From: Diadema setosum
Lineage: Eukaryota; Echinodermata; Echinoidea; Diadematoida; Diadematidae
NCBI RefSeq assembly: GCF_964275005.1
Contig: NC_092685.1
Coordinates: forward strand, 30,370,866-30,434,865
Direction of reading: 5' to 3'
Length of the DNA: 64,000 nucleotides
Numbering within the stretch: the first letter of the stretch is position 1; every line of letters starts with the position of its first letter. The notes under the pieces are model-generated. The model was given only the letters and a program-made list of their open reading frames with translations. It was not told the origin of the DNA and made no database searches. Shown here in pieces: positions 47,301 to 64,000 of the stretch. A program made the translations under genes and the position numbers.

Positions 47301-48240
47301 ATTTTGCAGTCTCCTCGTGGACAAAAAAAAAAAAAACACCAACAACTAAGTAACATCAAGGAAGCAAGTTGCTTAGAGATATTAAAAAAAAATGCACACA
47401 CATACAGACTTATACATACAGACAAACAAACAGACTGACAGACAAACAAAAATAAGCTCTCTTGTTGAAGAGAGAGAGAGAGACAAAAAAAATAGTGAAG
47501 GAAAATATTAAAACTGTTAAAAAACAACGAAAATTATTAGAAAATATGGGATTATTCTTTGTTGTTGTTATACGTAACAAATGAGGTATCACTGGAAAGG
47601 CTTCATTTTGCTCTGTCTGATGATGGATTTGAAAATACTTACACACACACACACACACACACAAAATGTTTTTAAGTGGCGCCTAACCCCTTTTGCGATT
47701 AAACTCTTCGTATAATATCATTGATTCTGACTATTTTTTTTTCTAATGGTCCATTCAAGCCTTCTCCTTCTCCTCGTCTTGGGCAATTATTATGATCATT
47801 GTTATGATTATTATCATTATATTATGCTGTTGCTGGTTTTATTATATTAGAGCCTGCTATCATGCCTGTTATCGTTGACAAGACAAAATCTGAAAGCCGG
47901 CACGCCCTCAACGCATCCTCTCGGTAAACGGGGAGCTACCACGACTCTACACGCCACTCTTCCAACTATTAGTTATGCTCGTGATAGCATGCAGTGCTGT
48001 GCTACAGAAGTGGCTGATACGCTTGGACTAATCTTTACTAAGAAATCACTTTGCGGCTTGCCGGTTGCTATACAATATAATGGTCGCTTACCGCAGCAAC
48101 ATCAAACTTAACTGCTGATACACAATCTCCATATCCTTTATTGGCAAAATATAGCCATAAAGAAGTTGTTTTCACAAAATACCAAGAGAGATCACATCAT
48201 AATCTCGCCTCTTTCCATTTTTACTTTGGAGACATTCTTA
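47301..48240. other. No gene recognised
   Basis: There is an A run near 47321, a CA array (about 47641-47663) and a GC-richer patch at 47860-48120 with open frames in two registers. The patch has no identified similarity. Confidence 0.5.
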
Positions 48241-48249
48241 TTCAGGTAT

Positions 48250-48480
48250 AGAGTTCAGATCAGTTCAATGACATTTATTTCCAGGAAATATGAATATACC
48301 TAAGTACTAAGAACGATGCGATCTTGAGGTATACCTGGGTGCATCTCTCTATACTCTAAGGCATTGTGCCTAGTGTGATTCAATTATGATATGCCATAAT
48401 AAATTATGCGGTATTATTAGTAAAAGAAGATACAAAACCGAGGTAAAAGACAGAGATAGAGACAATATGGACAAACGAAG
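48250..48480 (-). mobile_element. LINE 3'-end fragment
   Basis: On the minus strand it ends CCTGGAAATAAATGTCATTG, again a CR1/L2-like terminal form. The adjacent small TIR element at 48490 may be inserted in it. Confidence 0.4.
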
Positions 48481-48489
48481 ACAGATAAA

Positions 48490-48710
48490 GGAGGTTCCAT
48501 GACATTTGCTCCTGCGACAATTACTCCAATGAAATCTGCACGCTAAGCCAAACATAAATTCTACTCACAAACATAAACCTAACCCTAATCCTATAATCCT
48601 CACATCAAACTAAACCTATAAAAACCCTATCACAACCCTAACCCTAACCCTGGTAAGTCCTCATAGAAAATAAGTCCCGAGCATACAGTTGCAGGAGCAA
48701 ATGTCGTGTC
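48490..48710. mobile_element. MITE with telomere-like core
   Basis: GACATTTGCTCCTGC (48501-48515) and its exact complement (48691-48705) form the terminal repeats. ACAGATAAA flanks both sides (48481-48489 and 48711-48719), a possible 9-bp target duplication, although the arms are not equidistant from it. The core contains CCCTAACCCTAACCCT at about 48637-48651. Confidence 0.65.
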
Positions 48711-48857
48711 ACAGATAAAAGAACATACATAATTTTATTATGGACATCGACATTGAAAGGGACATCAATTCCAAATTACATAGTAAATAATAACAATATA
48801 GGGACATGGGATAAGTTAGTTACTCCAAAGTATGAAATGGCATAAATTAGCGATAAT

Positions 48858-49025
48858 GTTGTCACTCCTCCGACCTTTGGTTAAAATGTTAAATTTAACA
48901 CTCAAAATGTTACAATGAGTGTTCATATACATTGTACCTGGTACTCAAATATTAAATTTACCATTTCAGAAAATCCAACATTTTGAGTGTTACCGGTAAC
49001 TTGAAAGATTGGAAGAGTGACAAAC
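48858..49025. mobile_element. Small MITE with nested inverted repeats
   Basis: The outer ends GTTGTCACTCCTCCGACCTT and the complement of AAGATTGGAAGAGTGACAAA match imperfectly. The inner arms TAACACTCAAAATGTT (48896-48911) and AACATTTTGAGTGTTA (48977-48992) are exact complements. Confidence 0.6.
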
Positions 49026-49029
49026 ATTA

Positions 49030-49935
49030 TTTTAAAAGGTTGATTTATCATTTCAAATTTTAGAGTTAGACGTGCAGTACGTGTTGTAGAGTGTTCAGAG
49101 ATTCTCTATATCCTTTAATCTTTCTTGGAATATCTATTTCAATCGTAAAAAACGATGGTGTCCCATGGCATAATATTCACTTGTTTTCATTCTTAACCTG
49201 TTTCCACCCAAAAAGGATCAACGCAAAGTGTATCATAGGCTTACCTCTGTATATCGGTAGGTGAAGTTGCACAAAATGAATTTAAAATTATTCTGCCGTA
49301 CAAGAAAGGCCTAATACAATAACATCTTTCCCTTCATGCCTTTCAACCCAAGAACTAATTAATGACATACGAAAACTCAATGAATATCCATGCATATTTG
49401 CAAACTAGGTCTCTTGCGAATAATATTACATGTACTACGATGCAAGAGGGATATGTCTTGATAACCTCTACTTGTATAGGCCTACTTCTCAAATGTAGGG
49501 CCTAAGGGGTTTTAACTATTCCTATAGTAGCGACACGAAAGCGCGGTTCGAGGTCATTCACCCTGCAGTAACAAAAATCACACAAAAACTGCTGCTGTCC
49601 GAGTAAAGCGTTATAGTCTCAAACATTCTCATGCATTCCAGGATTTTGATTGGGAATGAAAAAGAAAAAGGCTTGTAAGTGGAATAACACTGATGTTATA
49701 GTATTATGGAAGGTTGGAAGATAATAGGGATTATGTATAATATTTTATGCCTATACAGTATGAACAATGAACAAACTGCTTTAAATTCAGCAGATAGTAC
49801 AAGATAAAGGTGTTTTTTTTTTATCGCAGAGGTCGTTCCAAGGAAAAAAAAAACACACACACACACGCACACACACGAAACCGCTGCTCGTGTCAAGTCT
49901 CAGACATAGGCCTACGTTGGGAAACAGACAGACTA
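49030..49935. other. Intergenic; nothing recognised
   Basis: This is AT-rich sequence with a short CA array near 49853-49876. No gene was recognised. Confidence 0.55.
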
Positions 49936-50190
49936 CAGGACCGGCGGAACGGGGGGGGGGCGGGGAGCCTTACCACGGAAGTGGCACTAGAAGAAAATAG
50001 AATAAAGCATTTGAGTTGTTCTATGCGCTGAAGACCTCTTTTTTGTTGTTCTTTTTGTTTTATTTGTGTGTGTGTGTGTGTTTTTGTTGTTGTTGTTGTT
50101 GTTGTTGTTTTTTTTTTTTTGCTTGCAGCTGATGAAACCCGGAAGTGCCCCCACACACTTTCGAAAACGTGGAGCACGCCCTGCCCATGG
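49936..50190. mobile_element. Relative of the GGCCGGCGCAG element
   Basis: ACCGGCGGAACGGGG at the left, and on the right GCTGATGAAACCCGGAAGTG with CCCCCACACACTTTCGAAAA, are the complement of the left part of the 36839 element. A GTT array (50080-50110) occupies the middle. Confidence 0.6.
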
Positions 50191-50689
50191 ACTACGTCAG
50201 GCGTCGAAAAAGTGAAGGTATTGAAGAAATTAACTATTAACAAATAAACGACTGTAATAGAGGCCTTTTTATGTCCGTTTATATAAACAAATATTATTCA
50301 GGTCCGTAACAATGCGATGGGGGGGGGGGGGGCTTCGAAACGTCTATCATCCCTTAGCGAGAAGGCGTGTCGATCAAAGCTGATTTTTATGTTAATTGAA
50401 GATAAACTACTCCCAACGGCATATATCCATCATAGTTTGGTATATGGGGGGGGGGAGGAGGTGGGTACGTTACACGCTCTTAGAAAAATAGGTTCAAATT
50501 TGCACCTTGTGTTGCAGAAACGTTTCACCTTTCAGACCAATGAGCACGTATCTATAAAGATGCAACTTTGCAACAAGCTTTGGACCTTTGACCCTATTTT
50601 TCTTAGACATACTTTTATTAGATATTCGAATTTGTCTAGGAAACAAGAAGAAAATGCATACTTTGTAATAGTAGGACCGACCATAGCCG

Positions 50690-50987
50690 TCGCCACATGT
50701 TTTTAAAAATGGGGGCCCAGTATTTCTGGTGCCACTTCAGAGACTCCAACCCCAAGCACGTAAATTCTGATCTGGAGATTCTCCCGTCTAAAACGGGAGA
50801 CTCCAAGTTGATGCACATCACGAGCGCGAAGCAATAAGTTCCTTGCGGCCGGGGTCAAGCTCTAGGGTTCCAGATGCTCTCTCGTGCTACATTACTTTTT
50901 CAACATACGATCCCAAAAAGTAAGAGTTGATTCCACGGGAGATCTCCCACTCTCTGCCACTTCTGCCACTTCCGGGTTTCATCAGCT

Positions 50988-51020
<33 letters not shown>

Positions 51021-51085
51021 GACAATAACAACAACAACAACAAAGCCTTCACAGAAACTCCCCCCCCCCCCTTCCGCCGGTACTG
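50690..51085. mobile_element. Second relative of the GGCCGGCGCAG element
   Basis: CCACATGTTTTTAAAAATGG then GGGCCCAG at the left, CCACTTCCGGGTTTCATCAG then CTAACAACAAC inside, and TTCCGCCGGTAC at the right follow the same order as the 36839 element. A C run precedes the right end. Confidence 0.55.
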
Positions 51086-51099
51086 AATAGTAAAAGTGA

Positions 51100-51543
51100 T
51101 GGTACCATTTTAGTAGACGTGGTCACTGTGTGACGTGAACCAACGACTGCAATAATGCAGCTTTAATGACAAAAAAAAAATATTCATTTTGACCTGTACA
51201 CACCACACTGCCTACTAAAGACTGATCATGGAACCACGAGCGTGGTTGATGTCTGTTAACAACAACGACTGCAACAATAACAATAGACCTGTACATCGAC
51301 AGTTGTTATTTTTGGTGGAGAGGTTGTTATAAACTCTCTCTGCTGGGCCCCATGTGTGCGTGGTTCTCCGTGTGCGTACGGCCGTCTATCGCGGCTTCAA
51401 TGCGAGCTGTCAGTTGAAAACCTCGGGAACGTTTTCCGTTGGTAGCTCTTGGCCAGCCGCTGGGAGACTTTTGCTGCGCACAGACCCCGTACAATACACA
51501 TGTTCGGTGGTGGATTGTCCGCAGGGATTTGATCCAAATAAGC
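51100..51543 (+). promoter_or_regulatory. RBKS: RBKS upstream region
   Basis: The sequence becomes CpG-richer from about 51340 (GTGCGTACGGCCG, CTATCGCGGC) just ahead of the ribokinase ATG. This suggests a promoter or 5' UTR. No TATA box is evident. Confidence 0.35.
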
Positions 51544-58745
<7,202 letters not shown>

Positions 58746-58749
58746 CACT

Positions 58750-59990
58750 CTGCAAGTAGGTGTTGAAGATGAACTTGCAATTCATCAGAGGTCAGTACTA
58801 GACCTGCTTGGTCTCTTGTAATCTGTCAGTTATTATCAGTCTTTGTTAATTGAATGTCACATTCAGTAGATTGCTCCCTTTGCTCAGTAATGCAGGTAGA
58901 TGTTCAAAGAGAAACTGCCAATGAATTAATATCATTCATTCCACTGCTGATAAAGACTGCAGAACTAAGTGCATGATGGAATATATTGTTACATATAAAA
59001 GTAGATTTCACGTAGACAGGGTATAGAAAGCATATTTTTTTGAAGGACATATTTAATTTTCTAATGCAAACCATACATCTCCTACCTGTGTCTATAGGGA
59101 CTATAAGTCTGAGAAAAAAAAATGTGTATTCCTACAGTATTTTTCTGGACCGTAGAAATAATGGAATCAGGTTGTGAAATTTATGGGAATCTTTTGCCAA
59201 TATTCTGCAAGTTTTCCTTTGAGAATGCCCATTGTTGTTCCAACTGTGCAGTAGCTCCAACTGCAGTTCATTGAAAGTGAATTGTCTGAAGTCTGGAGAG
59301 TACTAGATCAGTCATTGATATTTCTTTCATTCTCTGTGCATGTTTGTGCGACTTTTTTATGTTTTATTTGCTGCCCTCATTTTCTTCATCATTTTTGTAT
59401 TATCATCATCAATTTGTTCTTCATATTTACTTGGGTCTCCTGTGTTTGCTACTTCCTTTTCTTCTGTTTTCACTTTTTTCCTGCATCTTCTGTTCCTCTC
59501 ATTGTATTTCTCACCCACTCTTCTTTCTCGTTTCCTTTTCCTTTTCCTTTTTTTTTTTTGATGCTTACACTGTTTAAAAAGGAGTCAGAAGAATTTTTAA
59601 AAAATCAGATAGGAGCGCTGAAAAAGAAGAGAAGGAAAGAAGGTGAAGATGAAAAAGCAATAAAGTTGAGGATATGACATAGATAGTGATAAGTTAAAAA
59701 AAAAAATCATTGCAAGTGTATTTTAACTTTCAGTGGCATTTTTAGATGCACTGAAGCTGACGATAAAATCAGGCCAGTACCTATATTTTTGGAAATATGG
59801 AGCATCTGTCAGTATCCTGTGCAGCAGAGAGAAAAAAAAGTCATAAAATGACAGGTGGATCATTACTGTCAAAAACTAAATTCCAATAAGTTTTTGCTCA
59901 TATACTCCTGTGTGAAAGAGGCTTCAGAGCTAATATCCTACTTACAATGGAAGAGTGGTGTTTGCATGCATGATTGTATTAAAATGAAAG
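58750..59990. other. RBKS intron 2; nothing recognised
   Basis: Pyrimidine-rich and A-rich sequence. A 131-codon open frame at 59282-59677 is low-complexity and shows no family motif. Confidence 0.55.
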
Positions 59991-59994
59991 GCAT

Positions 59995-60678
59995 TTAAAG
60001 GGCAGGTCCACCTTCATATACATGTGGATTGAGTGAATGCAGCAATATTATGAGAACACATCAGTGCAAGTTTGGGGAGAAATGGACAATCCGTTCAAAT
60101 ATTGTAAATTTGTAAGGTATCTGCGCAGTCACTGCTGGATGAGAAGACTACTACAGTGTATGATGTCACATGCATAGAACAATATAAAGAAAATATAAAG
60201 ATAATTTCAAAAATTTTACTTTTGGAAAAAAAGTTTACATTTCCTTGACTTGTCACTGATGTATGTTAAGAGTAATATTATACCACCTGCCTTCTGAAAG
60301 AGGGAGGTCAGTGTTCTTTTATTATGTGAGAAGAGTAAAAATATGTTGAATTTTCTTTATTTTGCATTTCCTCGACTTGTCACTGACGTACGTTAAGGGT
60401 AGTATCATTCCACCTGCCTTCTGAAAGAGGGAAGTCAAGTGTTTTATTATGCGAGAAAAGTGAAAATATGGTGAATTTTCTTTTTATATCATCATTGTAC
60501 ACATGTGACATCACAAGCTGTAGTACTCTTCTCATCCAGCAGTGACTGAGCAGAAACTTCAAAAATTCATAATTTTGAACAGATTATTCGATTTTCTTCA
60601 AACTCTCGCTGATGTGTTCTACTAATATTGCTGTATTTACTCAATCCACATGTCCATGAAGGTGAACTTGTCCTTTAA
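59995..60678. mobile_element. TTAA-flanked MITE with internal duplication
   Basis: It begins TTAAAGGGCAGGTCCACCTT and ends AAGGTGAACTTGTCCTTTAA with TTAA on both sides. Long inverted arms (GGATTGAGTGAATGCAGCAA against TTGCTGTATTTACTCAATCC) frame two direct copies of a ~125-bp unit (60234-60360 and 60361-60485). No coding capacity. Confidence 0.85.
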
Positions 60679-60679
60679 T

Positions 60680-61470
60680 AATGATTGCTTCAGTTTAGTT
60701 TTTTGTTGTTGTTGATGTGTGTGTGTGATATTTGTGATTTGTGTCAACAAGCCTTCATGGCCACCCACGCTGTTGGCTGCAGTGTTATTATTCGTGGTAC
60801 CCTGTTAATGATGTAGTTGCTAATTAGATTTTGGATCTGTAAATTTGCTGTGACGTGCAATAATATTCTAAAGGTTTCAAATTTGGAATAATGCAGTAAA
60901 CAACCAAATATCAGTAAGCCCTGTGGTGGGAACTCTGCTTTTAAGGTGCAATGAAATTATAATCGTTTAATGTGTTAATATTGCTGTGGTCATGCTGGAG
61001 TAGAAAGCAATTCTCGGTATCGCCAATGTGCAGAAAACTTCAGAACATGCTGCAGAGCCCTATCACAAATGCACTGTGGGATTCCTTTAGAGCATTGTCG
61101 CTTCCTGTTGTCTTGTGTGTTTCATCTGCTTTTCTTTTGTTGCTGCTATTTTTCTTCTTTCAGACTAAAACTAAAAAGACTTTAAAAAACTTCTAAATTT
61201 TACTGATTTGCGTTCACTAGAGTCATGATTTGCTACTGTGAGGCTTCCGTGTGATGGTCACATGATGGAAAGCAAAGAAATCTTCAACAAAAATAGCCCT
61301 GGATTAAGATGGAACATGACCTGAATGCATTTGAAGCTAAAACTAATGCAACTTTGTCCCCCGAGCTATCCCATAATGCATCTGACAACGCTGCTTGCCG
61401 TACAGCACCTGGGTATTGCCGCTACTGAGAATTGGTGGGACTGAAGAATTTTTGCTGGTTTCGCTGGGGT
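60680..61470. other. RBKS intron 2; nothing recognised
   Basis: No element ends or coding similarity were recognised. Confidence 0.5.
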
Positions 61471-61475
61471 GACCT

Positions 61476-62406
61476 CATACTTGCCAACATTTTGAAATCC
61501 TGAAGAGGTAGATTTTGCGAGGGAGCGAAGCGACCAAGCCCGAGCACACTTGCGCGCGAGGGGGGGGGGGGGGGAAGGGTGTGGGAGGGGGGTGTCCCCC
61601 CTTCCCACAGTGTGGACTTTTTTTGTTTTTCAATATCAAAATAGGAGATTTGGTGCATGTTTTTTTAACCTTTTTAAAGGGTTCTTGGTATTGATAAAAA
61701 AACATATAATCCATGTTAGTTCATAGATTTACATTGTAAATCTATGAACTATTTTGTAGACTATGCATATAAAAATAAAATCAGACATATTAGTAAATAA
61801 ATTTTGGTAGGCTAAGCATATGTGAAAAAGTAATCAAACATATTGGCAAATAATTTATCCTCTTACAGTGTACTTTCTATTGTGGAGCTAGTTTGATGAA
61901 TAAGACATAATGTTGTCCTCACCAAATCTAAATTAATCAGCAGATGACCTGGCTGTGAGATTCCCGTACGTGGCAGATTTTGCTCTCTTCTGCAGTGTTT
62001 GGGAGGGTTTCCATTCGTAGCATTCACTCTTGCAGAACGTGAGCTACCAAAACATTACTATTACGTGTGGTTCTAGCTACACGTACACGTGTACAGTAAG
62101 TCCTGCACGCACGTAGATATGATAGAGACTAGTGCCCCACTGCAGTGTGCATACATGTGTGCATATTAGAAGGCTGAATACCAGTATGGCGTTTTTGAGG
62201 AACGAGTTCCTTAAAATTATTATTATTATTCTATTTACTAGCTTATTTTAGGGAATCAACGCACAATGAAGGGAAAATATGACTTCCATTTCATTTTATG
62301 GTAGGTTTGCTACAAAATCAGTAGATCAGAAGAGAAAATCGGTAGCAGGTCAAAACCTCTAAAAAGCGGTAGTCTACCGCCCAAAGCATTAGAGTTGGCA
62401 AGTATG
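61476..62406. mobile_element. 931-bp non-autonomous TIR element (CATACTTGCCAAC ends)
   Basis: CATACTTGCCAAC (61476-61488) and GTTGGCAAGTATG (62394-62406) are exact inverted ends. Near the left end lie GCGAGGGAGCGAAGCGACC and a G run. Near the right end lies AAGCGGTAGTCTACCGC. A perfect 17-bp-arm palindrome sits at 61717-61751. I find no transposase frame. Confidence 0.75.
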
Positions 62407-62513
62407 TTACCTTCCCCACTCAAAAAATGCTTGGTATGCAGAGATCTGCCTTTCCCTAATCTCTCTGTTTTTAAATAGCCCTGTGTGCAGTCAGGTATGG
62501 GTTTGCACATAAT

Positions 62514-62839
62514 GGCCCGAATTCACGAAGGTGGTACAAATAAAACCATGGTTTAAACCATGGACAAAAACCATGGAGCGCCAACTGTGGCATGGAATAT
62601 TTCGTTACGAAATCAGTAATTTCATCGGTGAAATGATTATTTTGTAACGAAATGACAATGTTTTGTAACCAAATGAACATTTCGTCCACGAAATGATAAT
62701 TTCGTTAACGAAACGGTCATTTTGTCGACGAAATGACCAATTTCGTAACGAAATATTCTGTGCGACACTTGGCGCATCATGGTTTTTGTCCATGGTTTAA
62801 ACCATGGTTTCATTTGTACCACCTTCGTGAATTCGGGCC
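62514..62839. mobile_element. Foldback element: 70-bp TIRs around eight 20-bp-spaced palindromes
   Basis: The left arm (62514-62583, starting GGCCCGAATTCACGAAGG) and right arm (62770-62839) are inverted copies, about 67 of 70 identical. Each holds the palindrome CCATGGTTTAAACCATGG. The core (62599-62754) is eight ATTTCGTNACGAAAT-type palindromes beginning at 62599 and then about every 20 bp. There is no coding sequence. Confidence 0.88.
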
Positions 62840-62919
62840 AAAATGTTAAAACCAGGGTCTTTGGCTTGTAGTGAGAGCCTGATTAGACAAGATGGAGTCA
62901 TCTCAAACTCAACAGGGAA

Positions 62920-63206
62920 GAAAGGTCCATGAGTTGTAGAGCCCATGAGTCAGACTTCCCATGAGCTTGACACTAGGCAAATAAAGCCCATGAGTCTAAC
63001 AATAGGCAAACAAGGCCCACAAGTCCAACACTAGACAAAAAGGCCCCAAGACCAACATTGCATACTTTAAGCCCTGTGATGTAATGAGTATTGGACTCGT
63101 GGGCCTAGTTTGTGGAGCGTCAAACTCGTGGGCCTTATTTGCCTAGTGTTGAGCTTATGGGCCTTCGACTCATGGGCTGTATGACTCACGAGTGTTGTGA
63201 CTTTGA
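62920..63206. mobile_element. Second foldback of the CCCACGAGTCATAC family
   Basis: The left half has GCCCATGAGTCAGACTTCCC and GCTTGACACTAGGCAAATAA. The right half has TTATTTGCCTAGTGTTGAGC and GGGCTGTATGACTC. The centre near 63075 holds GTGATGTAATG, shared with the copy at 39249-39733. Confidence 0.75.
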
Positions 63207-63209
63207 ACT

Positions 63210-64000
63210 GAGTAAATATGAGAAAGGTTGCATTTATTTTTTTCTCCCTATGTAGACATCTCTTGTGTCATTGTACAGAGTATATGTGTACAGGGTACTA
63301 TCTATTAAAATGTTTACGCTTACCAGAGGTAATTCACTTTGGAAAAGATGTTTTGAGCACCAGTTTTATTTCAATCATGATGATGAATTCACTTGCTTTT
63401 GAGAACATTTGAAAATATACAGTAAGTATTTCAAACTGTTAAATGGTACCATTTTCAGAATTTTGTTAAAATGCTTTATAGTAAATGATTGAAACTATCA
63501 AGTTTACCTTATATTGATTTGTGATTTTCTACCAAAATTCAGATATTTGGAGGTTATGTGCCCAGTGTGTATTAATGACCCTTTCAAAGAATTACTTGTA
63601 AATTAAGTTACAAAGATTTTGAACAAAACCGTACATGGTTAGTATTTCTGTGTCTTTGGAACTAGTTTGCCGTTAGTGTTGTCATGTCATACAATTGGTT
63701 TTGGATCGAAGTGTTTGCTCTTAGCTTATATACTGTAAAACCAGAAATTTGTGCATGCATTTTGATTTTGTGAAATTTGCGAGAGCCAAGATTTGTGGAA
63801 TTAAAATGCACGCAAAAGTTCATGTCTACACCATAATGCATTGGACGCCAGTGGCAATTCACACAAATTTTATGCTGCAAAAAACGTTGTTAGCTCCAAT
63901 TTGCAAGAATTTCATGCCATTAATATTTCTTACTTTACAATAATTGGTCTCAAATGGCATTGTGTCGACTGAAGAATGAAAAGCACCATAAATGTGTGAA
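63210..64000. other. Right edge; nothing recognised
   Basis: AT-rich sequence, presumably still RBKS intron 2. No exon or element was recognised. Confidence 0.5.

Noticed and set aside
47860-48120. Possible degenerate gene copy with frames MPVIVDKTKSES and GLIFTKKSLCGLPVAIQYNG
   Set aside because: I tried matching it to proteasome-assembly chaperones and found only chance-level likeness.
48637-48651. Telomere or chromosome end
   Set aside because: Only a few CCCTAA units are present and they lie inside a small transposon.
50317-50706. 129-codon open frame
   Set aside because: It opens on a G run and shows no motif or composition of a protein gene.
59282-59677. 131-codon open frame
   Set aside because: Low-complexity Phe/Ser text from pyrimidine-rich DNA followed by an A-rich Lys stretch.

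Overview
The window looks like AT-rich, intron-rich DNA from a marine invertebrate animal. Introns follow GT-AG rules, exons are short and spread over kilobases, and roughly a third of the sequence is LINEs, small inverted-repeat transposons, foldback elements and microsatellites. The repeat style (TTAA-flanked elements ending AGGACAAGTTCACC, arrays of TGACCTTTGACC) and protein similarity to vertebrate genes suggest a deuterostome, most likely an echinoderm. That placement is inference.

Three host genes lie on the + strand. (1) PHYH, phytanoyl-CoA 2-hydroxylase, is complete: eight coding exons from 8587 to 22234. They encode about 351 residues with an N-terminal peroxisomal PTS2 signal, the HxD...H iron triad and the 2-oxoglutarate arginine. 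(2) SCG5, neuroendocrine protein 7B2 (the chaperone/inhibitor of prohormone convertase 2), has a 5' UTR exon near 30005-30155 preceded by a perfect CRE. Its coding exons run from 33352 to 40232 and encode about 256 residues. (3) RBKS, ribokinase, is partial: exon 1 at 51544-51614 and exon 2 at 56825-56957. The rest must lie beyond the right edge.

The most interesting host observation is in 7B2. The family normally has one C-terminal inhibitory peptide, marked by VNPY...VVAKK. Here three consecutive phase-0 exons each carry an AKK[T/S/A]P module, and a possible fourth, truncated exon copy lies between them. A cysteine-bearing exon with no vertebrate counterpart is also inserted after the PPNPCP motif.

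The mobile landscape by region is as follows. An L1/Tx1-like LINE with few breaks lies upstream of PHYH (3832-7430, minus). A broken CR1/L2-like LINE lies antisense in the last PHYH intron. Further CR1/L2-group remnants lie at 25.6-27.6, 28.4-29.1, 38.6, 45.6-46.9, 47.1 and 48.3 kb. Small DNA transposons are dense in the 7B2 introns and especially around ribokinase.

Several small elements are compound foldbacks built from arrays of short palindromes. The clearest is at 62514-62839: 70-bp near-identical inverted ends around eight palindromes set 20 bp apart. I saw no rRNA, no intact tRNA and no CRISPR array, and no LTR, retroviral or Polinton coding sequence.
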